Origin: a virus
Length of the DNA: 35,546 nucleotides
Direction: 5' to 3' (one strand)
Virus record (IMG/VR): IMGVR_UViG_3300025000_000272
Span: 1-35,546 of that record
Shown here: one piece after another, positions 7,115 through 13,133 of the stretch
How the letters are laid out: each line of letters starts with the position of its first letter
Position numbering within the stretch: the first letter of the stretch is position 1
The notes under the pieces: model-generated
Databases searched by the model: none
What the model saw: only the letters and a program-made list of their open reading frames with translations
What the model was told of the DNA's origin: nothing
Translations under genes and position numbers: made by a program

Positions 7115-7402
7115 ATGTTAATAATATTCAGTAAAAAAAAGAAAAGGCTGGTTTTAAAAGCCATTGCCAATACTATTATTTTTTGTACCACCAACCAAAA
7201 TGGCAAAACCACTTTTAATTACCAGGCCGCCAACCTTATTGGAATTACTCTTAAAGATTTGGAAACATTGTCGAAAATTGGCCGCAGGTTCGATTCCAGG
7301 TTAGAGCGGGCCCAAAAGCAACGTGAGATATTAAAAAATAAGGTTAACCGTGAGATATTAAAAAAGAAGGCTAACCCGGCTAAAATGGAAATTAAGCGAT
7401 GA
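7115..7402 (+). CDS. Small basic hypothetical protein
   Basis: A 95-aa, strongly basic protein with a lysine-rich N-terminus (FSKKKKR) and a lysine/arginine-rich C-terminus. The last third contains a duplicated nonapeptide (REILKNKVN and REILKKKAN) from a 27-bp tandem repeat in the DNA. The middle (LIGITLKDLETLSKIGRRF) is helix-forming and may contact DNA. The family is not recognised. The stop overlaps the next start by 4 bp (ATGA). Confidence 0.6.
   Translation: MLIIFSKKKKRLVLKAIANTIIFCTTNQNGKTTFNYQAANLIGITLKDLETLSKIGRRFDSRLERAQKQREILKNKVNREILKKKANPAKMEIKR
7322..7375 (+). repeat. 27-bp tandem duplication inside a gene
   Basis: Positions 7322-7348 and 7349-7375 are two adjacent 27-bp copies that begin CGTGAGATATTAAAAAA and differ at two positions (7340/7367 and 7344/7371). 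The unit is nine codons, so the frame is kept. This looks like recent slippage. Confidence 0.85.
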
Positions 7403-7659
7403 GCGTTTATAGTGACATAAGCAAGCGCATTGGATGGGAAGGTAGCAGCAGCATCCCTTCTGTTGAACTTGCACAAGAATTGCTCGAGAAAGTTACCAGG
7501 CAGCATTGCCAGGTTGCATTTGAACAGGTGTTTAGAATACACCGTTTTGCGCCAACCTCTGAAACCGAAGAGGAATATGAAGCTATGCTCATAATTTATG
7601 AGGCATATACTAAAGGTACATCAATATTTAACAGGCCATATTATGATTATAGCAATTGA
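7399..7659 (+). CDS. Hypothetical early protein
   Basis: An 86-aa protein, mostly helical by composition and acidic near the end. I do not recognise a family. It is coupled to its neighbours: the ATG overlaps the previous stop, and its 3' end overlaps the HAD phosphatase gene by 17 bp. Confidence 0.65.
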   Translation: MSVYSDISKRIGWEGSSSIPSVELAQELLEKVTRQHCQVAFEQVFRIHRFAPTSETEEEYEAMLIIYEAYTKGTSIFNRPYYDYSN

Positions 7660-8002
7660 CTTTGACGGCACTATAGTGGAGCACCGTTTTCCTGAAATTG
7701 GCAACCCACTGCCCGATGCCTTCGAAACCTTGAAAAAATGGCAATTTAAAGGGCATGAATTAATACTCTGGACATGCCGTGAGGATAAACTACTGCTTGA
7801 AGCTTTATATTTCTGCGAAGGAAACGGACTTTATTTTCATGCCATAAACGAAAATGTGAAAAGCATTAAAATAGCTCCACGAAAAGTATATGCCGATTGG
7901 TATATAGATGACCGTGCCATGTTAAAAAAAATTGACTGGAAGTTTTTAGATACCATTTTACAAATAAAGGAAATTAAGCATACAAACTCAATTATTGAAT
8001 AA
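7643..8002 (+). CDS. HAD-superfamily phosphatase, BT0820-like
   Basis: A compact 119-aa HAD hydrolase. Motif I is DFDGT, with nucleophile D6 and acid/base D8; motif II is the Thr of LWTCRE (T44); motif IV is the DD of WYIDDRA (D89-D90). This is the minimal HAD type of the Bacteroides BT0820 family, small phosphatases without a large cap, probably cytoplasmic; the substrate is unknown. I use ATG 7643 because motif I then starts at residue 6, as is usual. A longer in-frame start at 7598 would overlap the previous gene by 62 bp. Similar genes are common in Bacteroidota phages. Confidence 0.85.
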   Translation: MIIAIDFDGTIVEHRFPEIGNPLPDAFETLKKWQFKGHELILWTCREDKLLLEALYFCEGNGLYFHAINENVKSIKIAPRKVYADWYIDDRAMLKKIDWKFLDTILQIKEIKHTNSIIE

Positions 8003-8214
8003 TGGCAGGCTACAACGTTAACTACTTGCGTAAAATAATAACCGTGCAGGATATTACACTCGAACATACACGGCGAGGTGTAACCCAGCAATGGGTATTC
8101 GATAATATTGTAAACCCGCAATTTTTTATAAGCCAAAGTACCTATTACCGCTATTTACGCATACCAGCGAAAGCCCTGATTAAACAATACGAAAAAACTG
8201 CTAATGCTTTATAA
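8002..8214 (+). CDS. Hypothetical small protein
   Basis: A 70-aa basic protein with no recognised family. The central segment (WVFDNIVNPQFFISQSTYYRYL) resembles a short DNA-binding helical pair in which a recognition helix would follow ISQSTYYRYL, but this is weak. The start overlaps the HAD stop by 1 bp (TAATG). It is followed immediately by another HTH-type protein. Confidence 0.6.
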   Translation: MAGYNVNYLRKIITVQDITLEHTRRGVTQQWVFDNIVNPQFFISQSTYYRYLRIPAKALIKQYEKTANAL

Positions 8215-8215
8215 A

Positions 8216-8803
8216 ATGGCTTTAACCGAAAAGCAACAAAAGTGGATTATTAACCATTTTAAGAACACTAAAAACGATGTAATTATGCATAAGTTGAACA
8301 TAAAGCACTCAACATTGCACCGTTTTGCACGCGAAGCCGGACTTAAGAAAACAAAAAAGTTTCAGCAGCAATGTCAGTTAAATGCCTCTAAAGAAGCCGT
8401 TTTGGCAAATAAAAGAAACAACTGGCCGCCCAAAGGTTATATTATACCCCGCAGCGCAGAATTCCGGCTTAAAAGCGGAATTACACCTGCAAAAAGACTT
8501 GGCAAAAAAAGAAACCAGGAGCGCATCAGAAAATCTGCCGAAAAACGCCGCCTTACGGTTACTGCAGAAAAACGCCGGGTGTTGTTTGGCTTAGAGCAAA
8601 AAACAAAACTAAAGGTAGTTGCAGCGGCACCATCAAAAAATGCATATAGGTATACGTTAAAAAAAAGAGGCTATATAGTAGGCCGGGCCGCACGTATTAT
8701 TTTGTTTGACCAAAACACTAACCGCAGCAATACCGTTGAACGCACGGCAACTGAAAAGTACAAATTTACGATTAAGCAATTAGAAGAAACTTCACTAATT
8801 TAA
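8216..8803 (+). CDS. Basic HTH DNA-binding protein
   Basis: A 195-aa protein with a very high lysine/arginine content. The N-terminus (about 3-45: EKQQKWIINHF, NDVIMHKLNIKHSTLHRFAREAGL) forms a helix-turn-helix of the kind that recognises DNA. Residues 60-130 resemble the basic region of phage and homing-endonuclease-associated proteins, but I see no HNH or GIY-YIG catalytic motif. It stands near the end of the early operon, where Mu has its middle/late activator Mor, so a late-gene activator is one possibility. ATG 8216 is preferred; ATG 8204 in the same frame is the alternative. Confidence 0.6.
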   Translation: MALTEKQQKWIINHFKNTKNDVIMHKLNIKHSTLHRFAREAGLKKTKKFQQQCQLNASKEAVLANKRNNWPPKGYIIPRSAEFRLKSGITPAKRLGKKRNQERIRKSAEKRRLTVTAEKRRVLFGLEQKTKLKVVAAAPSKNAYRYTLKKRGYIVGRAARIILFDQNTNRSNTVERTATEKYKFTIKQLEETSLI

Positions 8804-8814
8804 AAAACGCCGCT

Positions 8815-9009
8815 ATGAGTTTTAAATATGCCATACGTGTACTTAATAAAAAGGTAAACGAAATTGAATATACCCTCGGTTGCATTGGAGAAGTGGCGTA
8901 TGAAGATTTTGAAAAAATACAAACAAAAAAACAGGAGCTAATACAAGCCATTGAACAGCTTACGCTGCTCGACAATGTGTACGGAATAACTCCTTTAAAA
9001 AATGAATAA
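8815..9009 (+). CDS. Small coiled-coil hypothetical protein
   Basis: A 64-aa protein consisting almost wholly of two amphipathic helices (about 8-20 and 30-52, with EKIQTKKQELIQAIEQL). No family is recognised. Its end overlaps the following gene by 8 bp. Confidence 0.6.
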   Translation: MSFKYAIRVLNKKVNEIEYTLGCIGEVAYEDFEKIQTKKQELIQAIEQLTLLDNVYGITPLKNE

Positions 9010-9424
9010 CATGAGAGAATTTGTTTTTTACAGCCCAAAAATTGATGGCGAAATATTATTCACTTATAACGATGAAGGTTATTTGTGCAAATATGTTTTA
9101 AAAACAAAATTAGCCATAAAGCAATTTGAATGGTTAACCACAAAATTTCCTTTTACACTTGAACAGCTTGCCGAATTAAAAGCTTTTAAGGATATTAAAA
9201 TAAAAGAAGTTGAGCCGGACTTAAGTTTTGAGCGTTTTTGGAAAGAATATGGCAATAAAAAAGGCAAACTTAAAATGACAGAAAACACCTGGAACCGCTT
9301 AAGTAAGGCCGACAAAACCCGCATTTTTGCACATATACCTGTATACAGGCAACAATGCTACAACGACGGTGTGCAGATGGCATACCCAAGTACATACCTT
9401 AACCAGGAGTATTGGAAATATTAA
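9002..9424 (+). CDS. Protein with a replisome-organiser-like C-terminal domain
   Basis: A 140-aa protein. Residues about 78-140 match the short C-terminal domain found in phage replication-initiation and primosome-like proteins. They show FERFWKEYGNKKGK, then W.RLSKADK, then IPVYRQQ, then a PSTYLNQEYW ending. The N-terminal half (1-75) is unassigned. A transposing phage has no known need for its own initiator, so the role may be replisome recruitment after strand transfer; this is inference. Start: ATG 9002, or the in-frame ATG 9011. It is the last gene of the dense early operon. Confidence 0.6.
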   Translation: MNNMREFVFYSPKIDGEILFTYNDEGYLCKYVLKTKLAIKQFEWLTTKFPFTLEQLAELKAFKDIKIKEVEPDLSFERFWKEYGNKKGKLKMTENTWNRLSKADKTRIFAHIPVYRQQCYNDGVQMAYPSTYLNQEYWKY

Positions 9425-9448
9425 TGTTTTAAAGTAAACAAATTAGAT

Positions 9449-9622
9449 ATGATAGCAAAAACAAGGGATGAAGCACACGAAAAAATGAAGTTAGGCGAAG
9501 CTTTTGAAGCTCCAAGCAATTTATCGAAATTCAATAAAAGTATGCTTGATTTTTGGGCTGTAAAGTATAATTACAAAAAAGAAAAATCGAGACGTGGTTA
9601 TCATATTTACAGTCCCTCTTAA
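9449..9622 (+). CDS. 57-aa cassette-like hypothetical protein
   Basis: A short gene with start ATG 9449 and stop TAA 9620-9622, just before the first attC-like palindrome. The protein is basic at the C-terminus (YKKEKSRRGYHIY) and has no recognised family. It lies 24 bp after the early operon. It is the first of four tiny genes in an island with cassette architecture. The complementary 5' boundary expected for its own cassette (GTTACCATT) is not found upstream, so that end may have been lost. Confidence 0.55.
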   Translation: MIAKTRDEAHEKMKLGEAFEAPSNLSKFNKSMLDFWAVKYNYKKEKSRRGYHIYSPS

Positions 9623-9624
9623 AT

Positions 9625-9759
9625 AAATGGTAACGATGGCGGTATGAAATCGGTTGGGCTGCGATGTTCGTACCTGTCAAAATAAACGGACTTTGAAACT
9701 GGCTGAAACGCTCGATTAACCACGGATGCCAAACTGTTTTATACCGTGTGTTACCGCCC
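9625..9759 (+). repeat. attC-like palindromic element 1
   Basis: A long imperfect palindrome. The left arm (9629-9659) contains GGTAACGATGGCGGTATGAA, and the right arm (9728-9755) contains TTTATACCGTGTGTTACC. Read against each other, GGTAAC pairs with GTTACC and CGGTAT pairs with ATACCG, with unpaired bases between, and a loop of about 70 nt. The layout (outer AAC/GTT boxes, inner boxes, asymmetric bulges) is that of an integron attC site. The flanking bases differ from the class 1 consensus. Its right end GTTACCGCCC (9750-9759) is the exact reverse complement of 10415-10424. Confidence 0.7.
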
Positions 9760-9796
9760 GTTTTTCTTTGCGTTCTTATTTAGAATTAAAATAAAT

Positions 9797-9853
9797 TACG
9801 CAATTGAGTAAAATAAATTAAAAAAAGCTTGTTTTGTATTACGCAATTGCGTA
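9797..9853 (+). promoter_or_regulatory. Promoter with two palindromic operators
   Basis: TACGCAATTGCGTA at 9840-9853 is a perfect 14-bp palindrome; TACGCAATTGAGTA at 9797-9810 is the same with one change. The first overlaps a possible promoter: CTTG at 9828-9831, about 20 bp spacer, then TATTTTTA starting at 9852. This suggests an autoregulated promoter for the two genes that follow, of the kind common in toxin-antitoxin-type operons. Confidence 0.6.
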
Positions 9854-9897
9854 TTTTTACTTCATCAAATTAATACTAACAATTAAAATTTAAAACG

Positions 9898-10125
9898 ATG
9901 AAAGCAAATTACAAAAAACACACAGCAAACAGCGAAAACTTTAACTGTTTACAAGCTTTAAGAGGTATTATTAAAGATTCTTTTTACGTAGCTAATGTAA
10001 AATGGGGCGGTTTTTGGAATGGCATGAATTGGGAAAACTTTTCATTTTACTGTACACCTGAAACTTTAGCAAAGATTGAATCTTTCTGTAATGAAAATGA
10101 ACTTTCAATAGAATTTTCAAAATGA
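9898..10125 (+). CDS. Cassette protein, first of a coupled pair
   Basis: A 75-aa protein, aromatic-rich in the middle (WGGFWNGMNWENFSFY), followed by a helix (PETLAKIESFCNENEL). The family is not recognised. It has its own promoter with two palindromic operators upstream. Its stop overlaps the start of the next gene (ATGA), so the two are translated together. A small coupled pair with an operator-bearing promoter inside a mobile cassette suggests toxin-antitoxin or defence, but neither protein shows a known motif of such systems. Confidence 0.65.
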   Translation: MKANYKKHTANSENFNCLQALRGIIKDSFYVANVKWGGFWNGMNWENFSFYCTPETLAKIESFCNENELSIEFSK

Positions 10126-10412
10126 GATACGAAAGAGAATTTTTACAGCAAAAAGGAATCCCACACCTACCAGGTGATTGGGATTTCCGTTCTGAAGCTC
10201 AACAAGTAAATTGGATTTCAGAGAACTACCCAAATGTTTTTATAGAAATATTTGAGCCTGAAAACATTATAAATTGGTCTGAACTAAGTAGATTTTTGAA
10301 TAAAGGCGACCGTAATGGTATTAGAAAAAACAAATGCCCTGAAATTCATAAAAAGAATGTTCAAAATCTGGTCAAAGCTATTAGAAAATGGCAGGACTCT
10401 TTGCGCTCTTAA
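10122..10412 (+). CDS. Cassette protein, second of a coupled pair
   Basis: A 96-aa protein with a basic C-terminal half (KNKCPEIHKKNVQNLVKAIRKW) and an acidic middle (FIEIFEPENIINW). No family is recognised. It overlaps the preceding gene by 4 bp. The stop is 2 bp before attC-like element 2, the tight spacing usual for integron cassettes. Confidence 0.65.
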   Translation: MRYEREFLQQKGIPHLPGDWDFRSEAQQVNWISENYPNVFIEIFEPENIINWSELSRFLNKGDRNGIRKNKCPEIHKKNVQNLVKAIRKWQDSLRS

Positions 10413-10414
10413 AT

Positions 10415-10513
10415 GGGCGGTAACGGCTGGCGGTATGAGCTGACCGCCTTATTAGACAGCTTAAAATTAATAATACGCTCATTGGCGGTTTGCTTATACC
10501 GCTTGTTATGGGC
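10415..10513 (+). repeat. attC-like palindromic element 2
   Basis: The left arm (10415-10448) contains GGTAACGGCTGGCGGTATGA, and the right arm (10484-10513) contains GCTTATACCGCTTGTTATGG. They pair imperfectly along about 30 bp with bulges. The left arm shares GGTAACG..TGGCGGTATGA with element 1, so the two are one family. The left boundary GGGCGGTAAC matches the start of the cassette it follows; the right boundary GTTATGGGC (10505-10513) matches instead the far end of the next cassette. Confidence 0.7.
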
Positions 10514-10530
10514 AGTTAATATTTAAAACA

Positions 10531-10713
10531 ATGGATGATAAATTTGAAAAATTAGGACAATTGATTGATTCAATCGACAGTTTGGCACATGGATTAAATA
10601 TGCCAATGTCAGCAGAATTTCATATTCAACAATTAAAAACAATTTTGCCAGAAAAAGTAAAAGAACTTAAAGAATCGTTTATTGAAATAGCTGGTGAAAA
10701 TCCGTGGGACTAA
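10531..10713 (+). CDS. 60-aa cassette hypothetical protein
   Basis: A small acidic, helical protein ending in PWD. The family is not recognised. It is flanked exactly by GTTATGGGC (10505-10513) and GCCCATAAC (10716-10724), which are perfect reverse complements. That makes it a single-gene cassette with 17 bp before the ATG and 2 bp after the stop. Confidence 0.65.
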   Translation: MDDKFEKLGQLIDSIDSLAHGLNMPMSAEFHIQQLKTILPEKVKELKESFIEIAGENPWD

Positions 10714-10715
10714 TT

Positions 10716-10757
10716 GCCCATAACTACCGTATAGTCTCAACTCAGTTGAGACTATAC
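10716..10757 (+). repeat. Left boundary of a third attC-like element and a near-perfect hairpin
   Basis: GCCCATAAC at 10716-10724 is the expected 5' arm of the attC-like site belonging to the 60-aa cassette. It runs into a 29-bp palindrome at 10729-10757 (14-bp arms GTATAGTCTCAACT, one central base). No matching GTT-type right boundary follows, so this third element is either truncated or of a short hairpin form. There is no T-run, so it is not a typical terminator. The remaining 10758-10894 shows no gene. Confidence 0.6.
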
Positions 10758-10894
10758 AGCCAAATGAAGTTGTATAGTATCAGTTTTTATAAAGTAATAA
10801 CCAAACATTTAAACACAAATACAATAGCCTTGAAACCTTATTTAAAACTCATTTTTGTATATTCACTTATTGTTTAATTTAATACTTAGAAATT

Positions 10895-11179
10895 ATGAAA
10901 AATTTTATCTATTTATTGCTAATAACAGGATTACAAGCATGCGGGTTAGAAGCTGTTGAATTTAATAATGGCAGTATTTCTGGCCCACTACATGTAGCTG
11001 ATCCTTCGATTAATTTTACCAATTTATTGTTAATTATTATAATGATTACCCTGTTTGTAATTTCCCATGATCTCAGCAAGATTGTTAATAAAAAACAACA
11101 CGAGTTTAAACAGGAAAAGGAACGCTTAACTGAAGATGAAATTGAAGATATAATTAGCAATTTGAAAATAAAAAAATAA
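10895..11179 (+). CDS. Putative lipoprotein with one membrane segment
   Basis: A 94-aa protein. The N-terminus is a lipoprotein signal with lipobox LQAC (C16). A hydrophobic segment of about 15 residues (about 43-58, LLLIIIMITLFVIS) and a charged C-terminal helix (KQHEFKQEKERLTEDEIEDII) follow. A lipid anchor plus a second membrane span is unusual; a role at the envelope (exclusion or spanin-like) is possible but unproven. It is probably accessory, since it lies between the cassette island and the antirepressor genes. Confidence 0.6.
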   Translation: MKNFIYLLLITGLQACGLEAVEFNNGSISGPLHVADPSINFTNLLLIIIMITLFVISHDLSKIVNKKQHEFKQEKERLTEDEIEDIISNLKIKK

Positions 11180-11196
11180 TTATTACATTTGCTCCT

Positions 11197-11339
11197 GAAT
11201 TCCAATTTGAACAAGGGGCAAATCCTTTGAACAAAGTTTATTTAAAATAAAGCAAAGCTGCTACGGTGGCCAGAACGAAAGAACTGGCTGGTTCAACGCC
11301 CAGCGTTCGAATTGGAATTCACACCTAAGGCGGCTTTGC
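11197..11339 (+). ncRNA. Structured intergenic segment, possible pseudoknot
   Basis: Interleaved inverted repeats. GAATTCCAATT...GAAC (11197-11212) pairs with GTTCGAATTGGAATTC (11305-11320), and GCAAAGCTGC (11252-11261) pairs, with one mismatch, with GCGGCTTTGC (11330-11339). A short hairpin GCCAG...CTGGC lies between (about 11269-11288). The order A-B-A'-B' allows a pseudoknot. It could be an attC-like relic, a small RNA or a leader for the antirepressor gene 28 bp further on. No promoter or terminator fixes its ends. Confidence 0.45.
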
Positions 11340-11366
11340 CCATTTAATAACTTAAATTCTTTTACA

Positions 11367-12053
11367 ATGAATTCCAAAAAGAATGAAAAGCAAACCATGA
11401 GTTTGCAGTTGTCAAAAAGCTCCACCCCGGAGCAGGTAAAGAACTACTTTCAGCAAGTGTTCGAGTTAAAACAATCTGGCAAAGAGTTTCCGGTTAACCT
11501 GGATGAAGTTTGGCCCCTGGTTTACAGAAGAAAAGAAGAGGCTGTGCGGGTTTTAAAATCTGATTTTATTAAAAATGAGGATTTTAACATGCAAGTTGTT
11601 GAAAATCAATTTTTACGCAGAAATGCGGAAAAATATAAACCAGGTAGGCCAACAGAAAATTACTATCTTTCAGTTGGGTGTTTGGAATATTTCATTGCTA
11701 AAAAAGTAAAACCGGTTTTTGAGGTTTACCGTAGGGTATTTCATGCAGCCGTAGAAAACAGGTATATGCCTATTATGGGCCTACAGCCGGTGTACATTGA
11801 TGGCAAACCTGTTTATAATTACATTGAAGTATTAAAAAAACTCGATTATAGTACCACCAGCGGATCCGTTTCTGCACGCAGGAGAAATAATCCACAGGAA
11901 TTCAGTAATAATTATGGCTACTGGCAGATAACTGAGTTTTATGCATTATACCTTGCAGGAATGGTAAGCCAACGTAAAACGCAAAAGCATTTAAAAGTAG
12001 AGCGCGAAAAGTACCTGTTGCGAAAGAATAATCAATTATCATTAATCTTATAA
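11367..12053 (+). CDS. Antirepressor-like protein (AntA/KilA-N type)
   Basis: A 228-aa protein. The N-terminal part (about 25-125) looks like a phage antirepressor DNA-binding domain: FPVNLDEVWPLVYRRKEEAVRVL, then a PGRPTENYYLSVGCLEYFIA segment in which a phage KilA/AntA-type domain is expected. The C-terminal part (about 145-215) has YNYIEVLKKL and is basic, resembling Bacteroidota phage antirepressor C-termini. Such proteins relieve repression to trigger lytic growth or switch regulons. It is placed at the end of the plus-strand early/accessory block, ahead of a BRO-like gene. Confidence 0.65.
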   Translation: MNSKKNEKQTMSLQLSKSSTPEQVKNYFQQVFELKQSGKEFPVNLDEVWPLVYRRKEEAVRVLKSDFIKNEDFNMQVVENQFLRRNAEKYKPGRPTENYYLSVGCLEYFIAKKVKPVFEVYRRVFHAAVENRYMPIMGLQPVYIDGKPVYNYIEVLKKLDYSTTSGSVSARRRNNPQEFSNNYGYWQITEFYALYLAGMVSQRKTQKHLKVEREKYLLRKNNQLSLIL

Positions 12054-12062
12054 AAAGGAGGT
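12054..12062 (+). promoter_or_regulatory. Unusually strong Shine-Dalgarno
   Basis: AAAGGAGGT lies 4 bp before the ATG at 12067. Most genes in this window have no such site, as is usual in Bacteroidota. The only other strong example is before the holin-like gene at 30268. Confidence 0.7.
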
Positions 12063-12066
12063 TGTT

Positions 12067-12327
12067 ATGTTTGATGCTAATTTTATAAGACAAGATAATG
12101 AATTTCAGTATTTTGAAGCTGATTATAATGGAATTAACGTGCATATAACGCGCCGCATATCTAATGGTGAAGTTTTATTTAATGCTGAAGATGTTGCATT
12201 ATGTTTGGGATACAAAAACTTAGAAGACATGATGAGCGATGACGATGTATTGGATGCATATAGTGAAGTGATAAAAGAACAGGGAAAAATAATGTTTATT
12301 GCTGAAGATATGGGAGGGCGCAAATAA
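12067..12327 (+). CDS. Short BRO-N/antirepressor-domain protein
   Basis: An 86-aa protein. The segment VHITRRISNGEVLFNAEDVALCLGYKN (about 25-50) resembles the N-terminal BRO domain of phage antirepressors, where a strand pair is followed by the (F/L)xAxDVAxxLGY motif. It is only about a third of a full BRO protein and lacks the C-terminal domain. It has a strong ribosome binding site and is coupled to the next gene (TAATG overlap). Confidence 0.65.
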   Translation: MFDANFIRQDNEFQYFEADYNGINVHITRRISNGEVLFNAEDVALCLGYKNLEDMMSDDDVLDAYSEVIKEQGKIMFIAEDMGGRK

Positions 12328-12545
12328 TGGATGATATAACGATAAAACAGTTTGAAAAGCTTACGCAGTTTTTAAACTCAGAGATAAGCCCCGCTCAACT
12401 GGCCAGCATGCTTGACGATGCCTATTACATTATTACCATGCAAATGGCAGAAAATGACGGACAGGTTCCGATGGGCGCAAACCACCCGGGAGAGGTTATA
12501 TTTAACCTGTACCGCTTGCGGAATATATTAAACGAATGCGCGTAA
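12327..12545 (+). CDS. Hypothetical protein, last gene of the plus-strand left block
   Basis: A 72-aa acidic, helical protein with no recognised family. The ATG overlaps the stop of the BRO-like gene by 1 bp. It is followed after 3 bp by an intrinsic terminator. Confidence 0.65.
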   Translation: MDDITIKQFEKLTQFLNSEISPAQLASMLDDAYYIITMQMAENDGQVPMGANHPGEVIFNLYRLRNILNECA

Positions 12546-12548
12546 ATT

Positions 12549-12580
12549 AAAAAGGGCTCCTTAAACAGAAGCCCTTTTTT
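12549..12580. terminator. Bidirectional intrinsic terminator
   Basis: AAAAAGGGCT (12549-12558) pairs with AGCCCTTTTT (12570-12579) around an 11-nt loop, followed by a T. The A-run on the left makes it usable in both directions. It separates the plus-strand early/accessory block from the convergent minus-strand late block. Confidence 0.85.
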
Positions 12581-12591
12581 GTTTCCCACGT

Positions 12592-12613
12592 ATTACCCAC
12601 CCTTAGCGGGTAA
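12592..12613 (-). terminator. Hairpin at the end of the minus-strand late block
   Basis: ATTACCC (12592-12598) pairs with GGGTAAT (12607-12613) around an 8-nt loop, 5 bp after the stop of the last minus-strand gene. It is a weak hairpin that may work together with the terminator beyond it. Confidence 0.4.
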
Positions 12614-12618
12614 TGTTT

Positions 12619-12864
12619 TTAATCGGCATACAATTGCCACGATGCGCCTGCCTCTATAACTGAGGCATGGCATACAGAAGTATCCCAATCAATTTCTGTA
12701 CTATCTAATAATATTTTTAAATTTAACAAACGCTTTTCAATGGGTTCATTACCCTCGTGCCCCCAATCGGTAACCACTATGGCCGGGCATGTTGCCTGGT
12801 GGTTGTTTAAGTAACGTTTGCCTTCGGGAAGGTTATACCGTACTGTTTTTCCTTGCAGGTTCAT
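12619..12864 (-). CDS. Hypothetical protein, last gene of minus late block
   Basis: An 81-aa protein (from ATG 12864; an in-frame GTG at 12888 would add 8 residues). It begins MNLQGKTVRYNLPEG and contains two cysteines (TCPAIVVTDWG, SVCHASVIEAG). The family is not recognised. It is separated from the next minus-strand gene by about 55 bp. Confidence 0.55.
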   Translation of the reverse strand: MNLQGKTVRYNLPEGKRYLNNHQATCPAIVVTDWGHEGNEPIEKRLLNLKILLDSTEIDWDTSVCHASVIEAGASWQLYAD

Positions 12865-12920
12865 ATATATAGTTTTTACGCATCGCACAATAACCCGGAT
12901 GCATAGGTTTAATTATTATA

Positions 12921-13112
12921 TTATTTAATTTGTTCTCCGGCTTTTTCTACAACTCTCAAAAGCAATCCTAACAAACGCTCTTCCAAATTCTCAAACTGCT
13001 TATCGAGGTGTTCATTTGCGTGATTACATTCAACGCAAGGATGAGTTGTTATCTCAACTTTCTCAATTAGCTTCTCAATGTTAATTGTAATTTGTTTTTT
13101 GTCGTTTTCCAT
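12921..13112 (-). CDS. Small acidic hypothetical protein
   Basis: A 63-aa protein with a predicted amphipathic C-terminal helix (FENLEERLLGLLLRVVEKAG) and a CVECNH motif (C26, C29) with a nearby histidine, a possible half zinc site. The family is not recognised. It lies between two minus-strand genes. Confidence 0.5.
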   Translation of the reverse strand: MENDKKQITINIEKLIEKVEITTHPCVECNHANEHLDKQFENLEERLLGLLLRVVEKAGEQIK

Positions 13113-13133
13113 TTTGTAATTTTTAGTTATGAT

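Noticed and set aside
8216-8803. Homing endonuclease
   Set aside because: The basic region is suggestive, but no HNH, GIY-YIG or LAGLIDADG motif is visible.
9625-10513. Insertion sequences or MITEs as explanation of the palindromes
   Set aside because: No target duplications or transposase are seen, and the cassette-specific pairing of boundaries fits attC-type recombination better.
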